Assembly (NCBI GenBank): GCA_900546825.1
Contig: UREE01000062.1
Location: 1-12,570 of the forward strand
DNA: 12,570 nucleotides
Direction of reading: 5' to 3'
From: an uncultured Collinsella sp.
GTDB taxonomy: Bacteria > Actinomycetota > Coriobacteriia > Coriobacteriales > Coriobacteriaceae
Below are positions 1-6,999 of this stretch, piece after piece. The stretch's first letter is position 1. Each line of letters starts with the position of its first letter. Below the pieces are notes generated by a model. It was not told the DNA's origin. It saw nothing but the letters and a program-made list of their open reading frames with translations, and did no database searches. The translations under genes and the position numbers were made by a program.

Positions 1-116
1 GGCATCGACCTGCGCCGATGCCCCCAACGTGGACACACTTTTTGTCCTATAAGCCGAATCCCATGCACTTGGCCCAAAAAAGAAAGGCCTCCATCGCTGG
101 AGGCCTAACAAATCAA
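1..116. other. Left-edge non-coding stretch
   Basis: I see no convincing gene here. A short hairpin can form at the very edge (GGCATCG at 1-7 with CGATGCC at 16-22), and a weaker one at 31-47. Both may belong to whatever lies left of the window. The only well-supported element is the minus-strand terminator at 76-106, listed separately. Short open frames that cross this stretch have no ribosome binding site and run into the tRNA-derived sequence on the right, so I do not call them genes. Confidence 0.5.
76..106 (-). terminator. Rho-independent terminator, minus strand
   Basis: A perfect 9-bp stem (85-93 with 98-106) closes a TCGC tetraloop. Read on the minus strand it is followed by a T-rich tract (complement of the A-run at 76-85). 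It lies about ten bases downstream of the duplicated tRNA-Val 3' end at 117-134, where a tRNA terminator is expected. It is probably the original terminator of the tRNA-Val locus. Confidence 0.8.
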
Positions 117-134
117 TGGTGGGCGATGAGGGAT
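117..134 (-). repeat. Exact 18-nt duplicate of the tRNA-Val 3' end
   Basis: On the minus strand this reads ATCCCTCATCGCCCACCA: the last base or two of the T loop, the 3' half of the T stem, the acceptor 3' strand, the discriminator A and CCA. It is identical to 301-318 of the intact tRNA-Val, and the match stops abruptly at 135 (G against T at 319). No matching 5' tRNA part lies upstream on the minus strand, so this is a fragment and not a second tRNA. A duplicated tRNA 3' end is what integration of a tyrosine-recombinase element into a tRNA gene leaves behind. A decayed tandem tRNA copy is the alternative. Confidence 0.75.
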
Positions 135-260
135 GTCGCGTGCGGCTTCGCCGCCCGCTTCCGCTTCGGGCCTGCGGCCCTCGCGTGCTGCGCTGGAAAA
201 CGCTTCGCGTTTCCTCAGCTCCGCACCCTTGCGGGTTCGAATCCCTCTGCGATGGGCCCA
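128..260. repeat. GC-rich palindromic segment bounded by tRNA T-arm inverted repeats
   Basis: Nested inverted repeats are visible: GAGGGAT (128-134) with ATCCCTC (241-247), GTGCGG (140-145) with CCGCAC (221-226), and internal hairpins GCGGC-TTC-GCCGC (142-154), GGGCC-TGC-GGCCC (168-180), and GCTG(192-195)/CAGC(216-219) enclosing AAACGC-TTC-GCGTTT (198-212). The right part (233-247, GGGTTCGAATCCCTC) equals the T-arm of tRNA-Val but on the opposite strand, and is followed by GCGATGGGCCCA (249-260). There is no credible reading frame with a ribosome binding site. It could be a small non-autonomous mobile repeat, a structured RNA, or the scar of a lost integrative element. I cannot decide between these from one copy. 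Confidence 0.55.
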
Positions 261-263
261 TAC

Positions 264-291
264 AAAAACGGTCCCCTTTCGAGGACCGTTT
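264..291 (-). terminator. Terminator of tRNA-Val
   Basis: A 9-bp perfect stem (266-274 with 283-291) encloses an 8-base loop. Read on the minus strand it continues into a short T-run (complement of the As at 264-268). It begins ten bases after the tRNA-Val 3' end, so it should end that transcript. Confidence 0.8.
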
Positions 292-300
292 CCAATTCGG

Positions 301-376
301 TGGTGGGCGATGAGGGATTCGAACCCCCAGCCTTGTGCGTGTAAAGCACCTGCGCTAACCGTTGCGCCAATCGCCC
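301..376 (-). tRNA. tRNA-Val (anticodon UAC)
   Basis: The minus strand folds as a 76-nt cloverleaf including an encoded CCA (301-303). The acceptor stem is GGGCGAT with ATCGCCC, the D stem GCGC/GCGC, the anticodon loop TTTACAC, and the T arm GGGGG-TTCGAAT-CCCTC with one G-U pair. U33, anticodon UAC and A37 are all present, so it should read GUA and other valine codons. The anticodon stem has a G27-A43 mismatch at its outer pair, which is tolerable. A -10 box lies just upstream and a terminator just downstream, so it is probably a single-gene transcript with a leader of only a few bases. Its 3' 18 nt are repeated at 117-134. Confidence 0.95.
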
Positions 377-386
377 GTGCGGAGAG

Positions 387-392
387 AGTATA
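387..392 (-). promoter_or_regulatory. -10 box of the tRNA-Val promoter
   Basis: The minus strand reads TATACT here, a near-consensus -10 hexamer ending ten bases before the tRNA 5' end. I see no good -35 hexamer at 16-18 bp further upstream. Position and match make this the likely tRNA-Val promoter. Confidence 0.6.
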
Positions 393-506
393 GCAAAACA
401 ATCGCCCCATTCACCTCATATCCATTAAAGGTAACCGGTGCGTGTCGGCGCGGAGCTGATTCAGTTGAGATTGCCTGAACATTCCGTCCCTCTTTACACC
501 CTCGGG

Positions 507-512
507 TATACT
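507..512 (+). promoter_or_regulatory. Candidate -10 box for asnB
   Basis: TATACT lies about 50 bases upstream of the asnB start codon, in the 187-bp gap between the divergent tRNA-Val and asnB. No recognisable -35 hexamer sits at the right distance, so only the -10 is supported. Transcription would start near 519 and give a leader of about 45 bases. Confidence 0.45.
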
Positions 513-563
513 CAAAAGCTACTAATTCGATTTGATGCCCAGCAACAGCAGAGGGGATAGTAT

Positions 564-2444
564 ATGTGCGGTTTTGTCGGTTTTGTCGGTGGGACGGATA
601 ACCAATCCGAGGTGCTCACCAAGATGATGGACCGCATCGTCCATCGCGGTCCCGACATGGGCGGTCAGTTTATCGACGGCCGCGTTGCCCTGGGCTTCCG
701 CCGCCTGTCGATCCTCGACCTGACCGAGGCTGGCGCTCAGCCCATGGCCAACGAGGACGGTAGCGTCGTCATTGTCTTCAACGGCGAGATCTACAACTTC
801 CAAGAACTCCGTTCCGAGCTCGAGGCCAAGGGCTACAAGTTCCACTGCGGCGCCGACACCGAGAGCCTCCTGCACGGCTACGAGGAGTGGGGCGAGGCCG
901 TACTCGATCGTTTGCGCGGTATGTACGCCTTCGTCATCTGGGACAAAAAGAAGAATAAGCTTTTTGGCGCCCGCGACATCTTTGGCATCAAGCCGCTTTA
1001 CTACTATCCCATGGCCGATGCGGGTGACGGCGCTCCGGGCGTGCTCTTTGGTTCCGAGATCAAGAGTTTCCTGGACTACCCGCACTTCCACAAGGCGGTC
1101 AACAAAAAGGCCCTGCGTCCGTACATGACGCTGCAGTATTCGGCAACCGAGGAGACCTTCTTCGAGGGTGTCTACAAGCTGCCGCCGGCGCACTACTTTA
1201 CCGTCGATATCCCGACCGGCAAGATGAACATCGAGCGCTACTGGGATTGCGATTACTCTGCCGTCGAGAAGCCGTTCGAAGAGTATGTCGACGAGCTGGA
1301 CGAGGTCGTGCACGAGAGCGTCGAGGCCCATCGCATCGCCGACGTCAAGGTCGCGTCGTTCCTCTCCGGTGGCGTCGACTCCAGCTACATCGCCGCTTGC
1401 CTCATGCCCGACAAGACCTTCTCGGTGGGCTTTGACTACAAGAACTTCAACGAGACCAACTACGCCAAGGAGCTTTCCGATAAGCTCGGCGTCGAGAACG
1501 TTCGCAAAATGATTACCGCCGACGAGTTCTTCGGTGCGCTCGAGGACATCCAGTATCACATGGACGAGCCGCAGTCCAACCTGTCTTCCGTGCCGCTGTG
1601 GTTCTTGGCCGAGATGGCCCGCAAGGACGTCACCGTCGTGCTTTCGGGCGAAGGCGCCGACGAGCTCTTTGGCGGCTACGCCTACTACGAGGATACGGTC
1701 CCGGTGCGCAAGTACAAAAAGATGGTGCCGCTGCCCATCCGCCGCGCGCTCGGTAACCTGGCGCTGCATATGCCGTACTTCAAGGGACATAACTTCCTGG
1801 TCAAGGGTGCCGAGATCCCCGAGAAGTCGTTCCTGGGACAGGCTCTGGTATGGCCGGAGCGCGAGGTCGACGGCGTGCTCAAGCCCGAGTACAACACCGG
1901 CGACGGCGCCTTTGAGCTCGCTGCACCCATCTACGCACGCGTGAAGGGTCAGCCCGAGCTGGTTAAGAAGCAGTATCTGGATATGAACATGTGGCTCCCG
2001 GGCGACATTCTGCTCAAGGCCGACAAGATGTGCATGGCGCACTCGCTGGAGCTGCGCGTGCCCTTCCTGGACCGCAAAGTCATGGAGTTCGCCGAGCACA
2101 TTCCCGACCGCTACCGCATCAACGAGAACGGCAACAAACAGGTACTCCGCCACGCTGCCAACAAGTCGCTGCCCGATGAGTGGGCCACCCGTCCCAAGGT
2201 GGGCTTCCCGGTGCCGATTGTCTACTGGCTGCGCGAGCAAAAGTGGTACGACTATGTCAAGGAGTACTTCACCGCGCCGTGGGCAAGCGAGTTCTTCGAT
2301 ACCGACGAGCTCATGCACCTGCTCGATCTGCACTTTGCGGGCAAGGGCGATTTCCAGCGCAAGATCTATACGCCGCTCGTGTTCCTGGTGTGGTACAAGC
2401 GCTTCTTTATCGACGAGGACCAGCCCGCTGTTCAGGCTGCCTAG
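564..2444 (+). CDS. asnB: Asparagine synthetase, glutamine-hydrolysing (AsnB)
   Basis: This cytoplasmic enzyme makes asparagine from aspartate, ATP and glutamine. The protein has 626 residues, the usual size for long AsnB proteins. It begins Met-Cys-Gly, so after Met removal Cys2 is the N-terminal nucleophile of the class II glutaminase domain (about 1-215). HRGPD (28-32), NGEIYN (73-78) and the GAD-TES segment (96-101) are glutamine-domain signatures. The synthetase domain follows, with the ATP PP-loop SGGVDSS at 268-274 and SGEGADELFGGY at 361-372. All key residues are present. The start is fixed by GAGGGG (551-556), seven bases before ATG, and by the need for Cys2. The gene stands alone: a divergent tRNA lies upstream and a strong terminator (2470-2494) downstream. 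A neighbouring function would not be needed for its job. Confidence 0.97.
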   Translation: MCGFVGFVGGTDNQSEVLTKMMDRIVHRGPDMGGQFIDGRVALGFRRLSILDLTEAGAQPMANEDGSVVIVFNGEIYNFQELRSELEAKGYKFHCGADTESLLHGYEEWGEAVLDRLRGMYAFVIWDKKKNKLFGARDIFGIKPLYYYPMADAGDGAPGVLFGSEIKSFLDYPHFHKAVNKKALRPYMTLQYSATEETFFEGVYKLPPAHYFTVDIPTGKMNIERYWDCDYSAVEKPFEEYVDELDEVVHESVEAHRIADVKVASFLSGGVDSSYIAACLMPDKTFSVGFDYKNFNETNYAKELSDKLGVENVRKMITADEFFGALEDIQYHMDEPQSNLSSVPLWFLAEMARKDVTVVLSGEGADELFGGYAYYEDTVPVRKYKKMVPLPIRRALGNLALHMPYFKGHNFLVKGAEIPEKSFLGQALVWPEREVDGVLKPEYNTGDGAFELAAPIYARVKGQPELVKKQYLDMNMWLPGDILLKADKMCMAHSLELRVPFLDRKVMEFAEHIPDRYRINENGNKQVLRHAANKSLPDEWATRPKVGFPVPIVYWLREQKWYDYVKEYFTAPWASEFFDTDELMHLLDLHFAGKGDFQRKIYTPLVFLVWYKRFFIDEDQPAVQAA

Positions 2445-2469
2445 CCTCGGCTTACGAACGCCTGCGCGT

Positions 2470-2494
2470 AACGGCTCCTCCGGGAGCCGTTTTT
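2470..2494 (+). terminator. Terminator after asnB
   Basis: A 9-bp stem (AACGGCTCC at 2470-2478 with GGAGCCGTT at 2483-2491) closes a four-base loop and runs into TTTTT at 2490-2494. It lies 25 bases after the asnB stop codon and is a textbook intrinsic terminator. Confidence 0.88.
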
Positions 2495-2512
2495 GCGTGG
2501 GTGCGTTTCAGT

Positions 2513-2518
2513 TACTAT
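2513..2518 (+). promoter_or_regulatory. Candidate -10 box for murE
   Basis: TACTAT sits about 40 bases before the murE ATG and just after the asnB terminator. The same TTACTATA context is found upstream of tRNA-Pro at 9433-9440. The -35 region would fall in the T-tract of the terminator and shows no clear hexamer, so this is a modest call. Confidence 0.4.
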
Positions 2519-2556
2519 AAAAACCGTCCCTGCCAAATGGCTGAGAAAGGTGAAAG

Positions 2557-4119
2557 ATGCACCATTCGGATTCCGCGACCGTAACCACGGTTGATACGCT
2601 TGCCAAGCTGCTCGATGTGTGCGGCGAGCTGCGCGCATCAGAGCAGGTTGACGAGCGTGCCGTGATCGGCTGCTCGTTTGATTCGCGCGCGGTCTCGGCA
2701 GGTGACGTGTTCTTTTGCAAAGGCGCTGCCTTTAAGCCCGCGTTTTTGAGCATGGCGCTCGATGCGGGCGCCGTCGCATTTGTGTGCGAGGAGTCGCTGG
2801 TCGAGTCTCTGGAGCCGCTGGCGCAGGAGAGCGGTGCTGCAATGCTGGTTGTTGATAGCGTTCGCACGGCCATGGCCCTGTTGCCGCCGGAGGTCTACGA
2901 CCGTCCCGACCACGACGTCAAGATCGTGGGCATCACCGGCACCAAGGGTAAGACCACGACCGCTTTTATGCTCCAGTCCATCATCAAGGCGGCGGGCGAG
3001 TCCTGCGGCATGATCGGCTCGGTGAGTACCGACGATGGTATCGAGTGCTACGAGAGCACCAACACCACGCCCGAGGCCCCCGAGGTCTGGCGCCATATCG
3101 CCAACTGCCGCACGTCCGGTCGCCAGTCCATGGTCATGGAAGTCTCGAGCCAGGCGCTCAAGTACCAACGCGTCGAGAATCTGCCGTTTGACGTGGCGTG
3201 CTTCCTCAACATCGGCCGCGACCATATCTCGCCGATCGAACACCCCACGTTTGAGGATTATTTTGAGAGCAAACTCAGGATCTTTGACCAGGCAAAGACC
3301 GCCGTGGTGAATCTGGGCACCGAAGAGGTCGACCGTGTGCTGGAGGCAGCGTCGACGGCCGAGCGCTTGGTGACCGTTGGCGTCGAGCATCCCGAGGCAA
3401 GCCTGTGGGCGAGCGACGTACGCATGGTCGGCTTTAGCATCGAGTTCAACTTGCATGGCCTGTGTGCCGACGAGTCCGAGGCGGGGGAGAAGGTCCTGCT
3501 GGGCATCGCGGGCGACTTTAACGTGGAGAACGCGCTGGTCGCTATCGCCGCCGCGCGCGAGATCGGCATCGGTATCGAGGCTATCAAGAAGGGCCTCTCC
3601 AAACTGCGTGTGCCGGGCCGTATGGAGGTCGTGGAGTCGAAGGACGGCCGCGTGATTTGCGTCGTCGACTACGCGCACAACCAGCTTTCGTTCCGCTCGC
3701 TTTTCTCGTCGGTGAAGCGCGCGTTTCCCGCCAGCCCGGTCATCGCGGTGTTTGGCGCTGCCGGCGGCAAGGCGCAGGAGCGCCGCGAGCAGCTTCCGCG
3801 CGAGGCCGCACCGTATTCCGACCTGATGATCTTTGCCAACGAGGATCCAGCTCACGAGGACCCGATGAAGGTCTGTCGCGAGCTTGCCGAGCATGTTCCC
3901 GACGATACGCCGAACAAGATCATCCTCGATCGCGAAGCCGCTGTGCATGCGGCGTTCAAGGCGGCGCGCGAGGAGTACGTCAACCCCGATGCTCCCACCA
4001 TTGTCTTGCTGCTGGCAAAGGGTGACGAGGAACTCATGCACGTGGGCGACGAGTTCGTGCCCATCGAGAGCGACCTTTCGCTGGCCAATCGCCTAATCGA
4101 TGTTACCCAGTTTGACTAA
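2557..4119 (+). CDS. murE: UDP-N-acetylmuramyl-tripeptide synthetase (MurE), probably L-lysine-type
   Basis: MurE joins the third, diamino residue to UDP-MurNAc-L-Ala-D-Glu in the cytoplasm, using ATP. The 520-residue product has the three Mur-ligase domains. The N-terminal UDP-binding part includes FDSRAV (51-56). The central ATPase has the P-loop GITGTKGKTTTA (125-136), TNTTP (168-172) and RDHISPIEHP (221-230), with K239 in the position of the carbamylated lysine. The C-terminal domain has VVDYAHN (369-375). The substrate-selecting segment reads NEDPAHEDP (428-436); meso-diaminopimelate enzymes carry DNPR here. Together with the IEHPTFEDYF segment, typical of streptococcal MurE as I remember it, this points to L-lysine or another neutral-ended diamino acid such as ornithine. 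AGAAAGG (2544-2550) precedes the ATG by six bases. No murF or mraY is adjacent, but murI lies 1.1 kb downstream. Confidence 0.93.
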   Translation: MHHSDSATVTTVDTLAKLLDVCGELRASEQVDERAVIGCSFDSRAVSAGDVFFCKGAAFKPAFLSMALDAGAVAFVCEESLVESLEPLAQESGAAMLVVDSVRTAMALLPPEVYDRPDHDVKIVGITGTKGKTTTAFMLQSIIKAAGESCGMIGSVSTDDGIECYESTNTTPEAPEVWRHIANCRTSGRQSMVMEVSSQALKYQRVENLPFDVACFLNIGRDHISPIEHPTFEDYFESKLRIFDQAKTAVVNLGTEEVDRVLEAASTAERLVTVGVEHPEASLWASDVRMVGFSIEFNLHGLCADESEAGEKVLLGIAGDFNVENALVAIAAAREIGIGIEAIKKGLSKLRVPGRMEVVESKDGRVICVVDYAHNQLSFRSLFSSVKRAFPASPVIAVFGAAGGKAQERREQLPREAAPYSDLMIFANEDPAHEDPMKVCRELAEHVPDDTPNKIILDREAAVHAAFKAAREEYVNPDAPTIVLLLAKGDEELMHVGDEFVPIESDLSLANRLIDVTQFD

Positions 4120-4128
4120 TGAACCATG

Positions 4129-4161
4129 ATGGCGGCGGCGCCCTGAGTGCGCTGTCGCCAT
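4129..4161 (+). other. Imperfect hairpin between murE and the HAD gene
   Basis: ATGGCG (4129-4134) can pair with CGCCAT (4156-4161), with an inner GCGC/GCGC stem (4138-4141 with 4149-4152). No T-run follows, so it does not look like an intrinsic terminator. It may act as an mRNA processing or stabilising structure, and murE may read through into the next gene. Confidence 0.3.
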
Positions 4162-4226
4162 AAGCGTGTTCCCTCAATCAAAACATGCCGTCCAAGTCCA
4201 AACCCTTCTACGTAAACGGAGTAACC

Positions 4227-5138
4227 ATGTCCCATAACACCCTGCCGACCGTTGCCAAGCTTTCGGGCGAGATGCGCGAGCGCTTGGCCAAGGTCAAGTA
4301 CGTCTTTACCGACCTGGATGCCACGATGCTCGCACCCGGCTCGTGCGTGCTGCGCGACAACGACGGCAACCCTTCGACCAAACTCGTCGAGGCCGTCGTG
4401 GCGCTCGCTCGCGCTGGTATTCAGGTGGTTCCCACCTCGGGCCGCAACCGCACCATGATCCACGAGGACGCGCGCGTGCTCGGCCTCAACTCCTACATTG
4501 GTGAGATGGGCGGCCTGGTTATGTACGACCTCAAGGCCAACGATTGGGAGTATCTGACCGGCGACATGCCTTACGACCCCGCCTGCGGCCTTACTCCGCA
4601 CCAGGTGATCGAGCAGACCGGCGTGTGCGAGAAGATCCTCGCCCGCTGGCCGCACAGGATCGAGTATCACAACGACATGTCGACCGGCTACAAGTACCGC
4701 GAGGTCACCGTCGGCATGCGCGGCGATGTGCCCGACGATGAGGTCCAGGCCATCCTGGACGAGGCCGGCTGCGGTCTGATCTGGGCTTGCAACGGCCATC
4801 TGACTCACCTGTCCAAGCCGACGACGCTCGAGCTCGATCGCGTCGAGGACGGTCGCGCATTCAACATCAACCCTGCGGGCCTCAACAAAGGCGTCGCCAT
4901 TGCGCGCTTCTGCGAACACCTGGGGATCGAGCGCGAGGAGACGCTCGCGCTCGGCGATTCCGAGTCCGACTTCTACATGGCCGATCACGTGGGCACGTTC
5001 TGCCTGGTCGAGAATGGCCTGACGAGCGCCGGCGCGCCCGAGTTCCTGGCTGCTTGCGAGAACGCTTTCGTTACGCGTGGCAAAATTGTCGACGGTTGGG
5101 CGGCGACGGCAGAGCTGCTGGTCGCGGCGCGTTCGTAG
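4227..5138 (+). CDS. HAD-superfamily (Cof/type IIB-like) phosphatase
   Basis: This is a soluble 303-residue haloacid dehalogenase-like hydrolase, probably a sugar-phosphate or similar small-molecule phosphatase. The substrate cannot be read from sequence. Motif I is TDLDAT (28-33), with D29 the predicted nucleophile and D31 the acid/base; most relatives have Gly where this has Ala32. Motif II is the PTSGRN segment, motif III the lysine of the LNKGVA segment, and motif IV is GDSESD, which would bind magnesium. A long insert between motifs II and III fits a C2 cap. I chose the ATG at 4227 because GGAG (4218-4221) lies five bases before it. An in-frame ATG at 4185 would add 14 residues but has no ribosome binding site. 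The gene lies between murE and murI, with 107 and 51 bases of spacing, which suggests co-transcription but not a proven cell-wall role. Confidence 0.85.
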   Translation: MSHNTLPTVAKLSGEMRERLAKVKYVFTDLDATMLAPGSCVLRDNDGNPSTKLVEAVVALARAGIQVVPTSGRNRTMIHEDARVLGLNSYIGEMGGLVMYDLKANDWEYLTGDMPYDPACGLTPHQVIEQTGVCEKILARWPHRIEYHNDMSTGYKYREVTVGMRGDVPDDEVQAILDEAGCGLIWACNGHLTHLSKPTTLELDRVEDGRAFNINPAGLNKGVAIARFCEHLGIEREETLALGDSESDFYMADHVGTFCLVENGLTSAGAPEFLAACENAFVTRGKIVDGWAATAELLVAARS

Positions 5139-5189
5139 CGCGGCGTCGCTGCACTTGGACATGTCTTTTCGAGAGAGACTGGTGAGGTA

Positions 5190-6074
5190 ATGTCCGATAT
5201 CGAGAATCCGGCAGGCGACACGCGTCCGATTGGCGTGTTCGATTCTGGTTTGGGCGGTCTGACGGTTGCGCGCGCGATTGCGACGGCGCTGCCGCACGAG
5301 TCCGTCTACTACTTTGGCGACACCAAGCGCTGCCCCTACGGCACCCGCACCGAGGATGAAGTGCGCTCGTTTGCGTTGCAGGCGGGTCGTTGGCTTTCGA
5401 AGCACGACGTCAAGATTATGGTCATCGCCTGCAACACGGCGACCGCTGCGGCCTTGCGTCTGGCCCAGCAGGTGCTCGACGTTCCCGTGATCGGTGTGAT
5501 CGCGCCGGGTGCCCGTGCGGCAATCAACAGCACGCGTACGCGTCGCGTGGGCGTGCTCGCCACCAACCTCACCATTCGCTCGGGCGCCTACACGCGCGCC
5601 ATTCAGGATCTAGATGCCGGCGTCGATGTATACGGCTGTCCTGCCTCGAGCTTTGTCGAGGTTGTCGAACACGAGCTCGCCTCGGGTGCACATCTGCAGG
5701 AACAGTGGCTTGAGAACGAGGACATCTTCGATACGCCTGCCGTGCGTGCGCTGGTGGGTGCCACGGTTGAGCCGCTGCGCGACCACGGTATCGATACCGT
5801 GGTGCTCGGCTGTACGCATTTTCCGCTGTTGGTGGGACCTATCCGGCATGCGCTGGGGCCTGGGGTGCGCGTCGTGAGTTCCGCCGAGGAGACCACGCGC
5901 GAGCTGACCGATATCCTCACGCGCCGCGAGCAGCTGGCGGGCGACGCCGCCGAGCCGCAGCATCGTTTTGCCACGACGGCCGATAACATTGCCGAGTTTG
6001 CGGTGGCGGGCAGCTTTATCTTTGGCCAGCCGCTCAAGAGCATTGAGCATATCGATATCGACGAACTGAAATAG
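5190..6074 (+). CDS. murI: Glutamate racemase (MurI)
   Basis: This cofactor-independent racemase converts L-glutamate to the D-glutamate that MurD adds to the peptidoglycan stem peptide. The product has 294 residues, slightly longer than the common 265-285. It shows the FDSGLGGLTV signature (17-26), with D18 and S19 near the active site. YFGDTKRCPYG (42-52) follows, and the two catalytic cysteines lie in ACNTAT (C81) and GCTHFPLL (C208). Nothing essential is missing. The ATG at 5190 is preceded by GGTGAGG (5181-5187); its GAGG part is close to the start codon, so the GGTG part is the more likely pairing core. The gene follows the HAD phosphatase by 51 bases and precedes rph by 54. A murI-rph-rdgB order is common in actinobacteria. 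A weak hairpin (AAGGC 6079-6083 with GCCTT 6094-6098) lies after the stop and is not a convincing terminator. Confidence 0.95.
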   Translation: MSDIENPAGDTRPIGVFDSGLGGLTVARAIATALPHESVYYFGDTKRCPYGTRTEDEVRSFALQAGRWLSKHDVKIMVIACNTATAAALRLAQQVLDVPVIGVIAPGARAAINSTRTRRVGVLATNLTIRSGAYTRAIQDLDAGVDVYGCPASSFVEVVEHELASGAHLQEQWLENEDIFDTPAVRALVGATVEPLRDHGIDTVVLGCTHFPLLVGPIRHALGPGVRVVSSAEETTRELTDILTRREQLAGDAAEPQHRFATTADNIAEFAVAGSFIFGQPLKSIEHIDIDELK

Positions 6075-6128
6075 ATGTAAGGCAGCCGCCAAAGCCTTCG
6101 CCACATCTTTTGCCGAAAGGATATTTCT

Positions 6129-6854
6129 ATGGAGTACATGCAGGTCAACCGCGCCAACGGTCGCGCCGCAAACGAGTTGCGCCCCGTTAAGCTCACCCGT
6201 GGCGTCATGAAGCACGCCCACGGCTCGTGTTTGGCCGAGTTCGGTGACACGCGCGTGCTGTGCGCCGCCACTATCGAGGAGGGCGTACCGGGCTGGCGAA
6301 AGGGAGCTAAGGCCGGTTGGGTGACCGCGGAATACGCCATGCTGCCGGCGTCGACCGGCAAGCGCTGCAAGCGCGAGCACGCCAACCGCAAGGGTCGCTC
6401 CATGGAGATCGAGCGCCTCATTGGCCGCAGCCTGCGTACCGTCGTCAACATGAAGGCGCTCGGCGAGTACACCGTCACCGTTGACTGCGATGTGATTCAG
6501 GCCGATGGCGGCACGCGTACAGCGAGCATCACCGGCGCCTGGGTGGCGCTGCACGACGCCCTCGCCATGTGGGTCGAGGCGGGCAAGATCGAGCGTATCC
6601 CGCTTATCGGCCAGGTGGCTGCCATCTCCATGGGCGTTGTCGACGGCAATACGCTGCTTGACCTCGATTATTCCGAGGACAGCCATGCCGAGGTCGACAT
6701 GAACCTTGTCGCCACCGATACCGGTGAGATGATCGAGCTTCAGGGTACCGGCGAGCAGGCGCCCTTCGACCGAAAACGCCTCAACGCCCTGCTCGACCTG
6801 GGCGACAAAGGCATCGCCGAGCTCATCGAGCTCCAGCGCCAAGCCCTCGCCTAA
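6129..6854 (+). CDS. rph: Ribonuclease PH
   Basis: RNase PH is a phosphorolytic 3'-5' exoribonuclease that trims the last extra nucleotides from tRNA precursors and works as a hexameric ring. The product has 241 residues, the normal length. Family signatures are GDTRVLCAA (39-47), GRSMEIERLIGRSLR (89-103), DVIQADGGTRTASITG (121-136), the LDLDYSEDSHAEVDMN segment (177-192) and GTGEQAPF (206-213). The phosphate-binding GTR and the acidic metal-site residues are present, so it should be active; some laboratory E. coli strains carry a broken copy. GAAAGGA (6115-6121), seven bases before the ATG at 6129, supports this start over the in-frame ATG three codons later. It is flanked by murI and rdgB, its usual neighbours in actinobacteria. 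Confidence 0.96.
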   Translation: MEYMQVNRANGRAANELRPVKLTRGVMKHAHGSCLAEFGDTRVLCAATIEEGVPGWRKGAKAGWVTAEYAMLPASTGKRCKREHANRKGRSMEIERLIGRSLRTVVNMKALGEYTVTVDCDVIQADGGTRTASITGAWVALHDALAMWVEAGKIERIPLIGQVAAISMGVVDGNTLLDLDYSEDSHAEVDMNLVATDTGEMIELQGTGEQAPFDRKRLNALLDLGDKGIAELIELQRQALA

Positions 6855-6889
6855 CCTGCCAAATAGGGACAGGTTTATTTTGGTAGGTT
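6853..6889. repeat. AT-rich imperfect palindrome after rph
   Basis: AACCTGCCAAATA (6853-6865) is nearly the inverse of TATTTTGGTAGGTT (6876-6889), separated by GGGACAGGTT. The left arm begins within the rph stop codon. The following T-run is short, so it could be a poor terminator, but its base composition is clearly more AT-rich than its surroundings. From memory, GGGACAGG flanked by CCAAA/TTTGG arms resembles a dispersed intergenic repeat in Collinsella and relatives; I could not verify this. The ten bases CCTGCCAAAT also occur at 2529-2538 before murE. Confidence 0.5.
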
Positions 6890-6999
6890 TTATCTGGGAA
6901 AACGTCGAAGTATAAGACTGCCGTTGATTGAGAGGGGAGAGAGGCCGAGGTCCTCGTCGTCCTCAACACGGCATTGCTATAGAGACAAGGAGGCCAGCT

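Noticed and set aside
225..260. Possible plus-strand tRNA ending GGGCCCA
   Set aside because: A T-arm-like part is present, but no 5' strand can pair with the would-be acceptor and there is no D or anticodon arm, so it is a fragment at most.
18..410. Small open frames on both strands over the tRNA-Val region
   Set aside because: They translate tRNA and hairpin sequence, have no ribosome binding sites, and no protein family is recognisable.
522..2333. 603-codon open frame on the minus strand opposite asnB
   Set aside because: It is a mirror of a G+C-rich gene: the opposite strand of asnB lacks stops because of third-position bias. Its protein shows no family motif, and asnB is unmistakable.
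2638..4041. Long minus-strand open frame opposite murE
   Set aside because: Same composition artefact. It lies wholly inside murE, which has all ligase motifs and a ribosome binding site.
4116..6842. Long minus-strand open frames opposite the HAD gene, murI and rph
   Set aside because: They span several real genes on the other strand, lack ribosome binding sites and have no recognisable domains.
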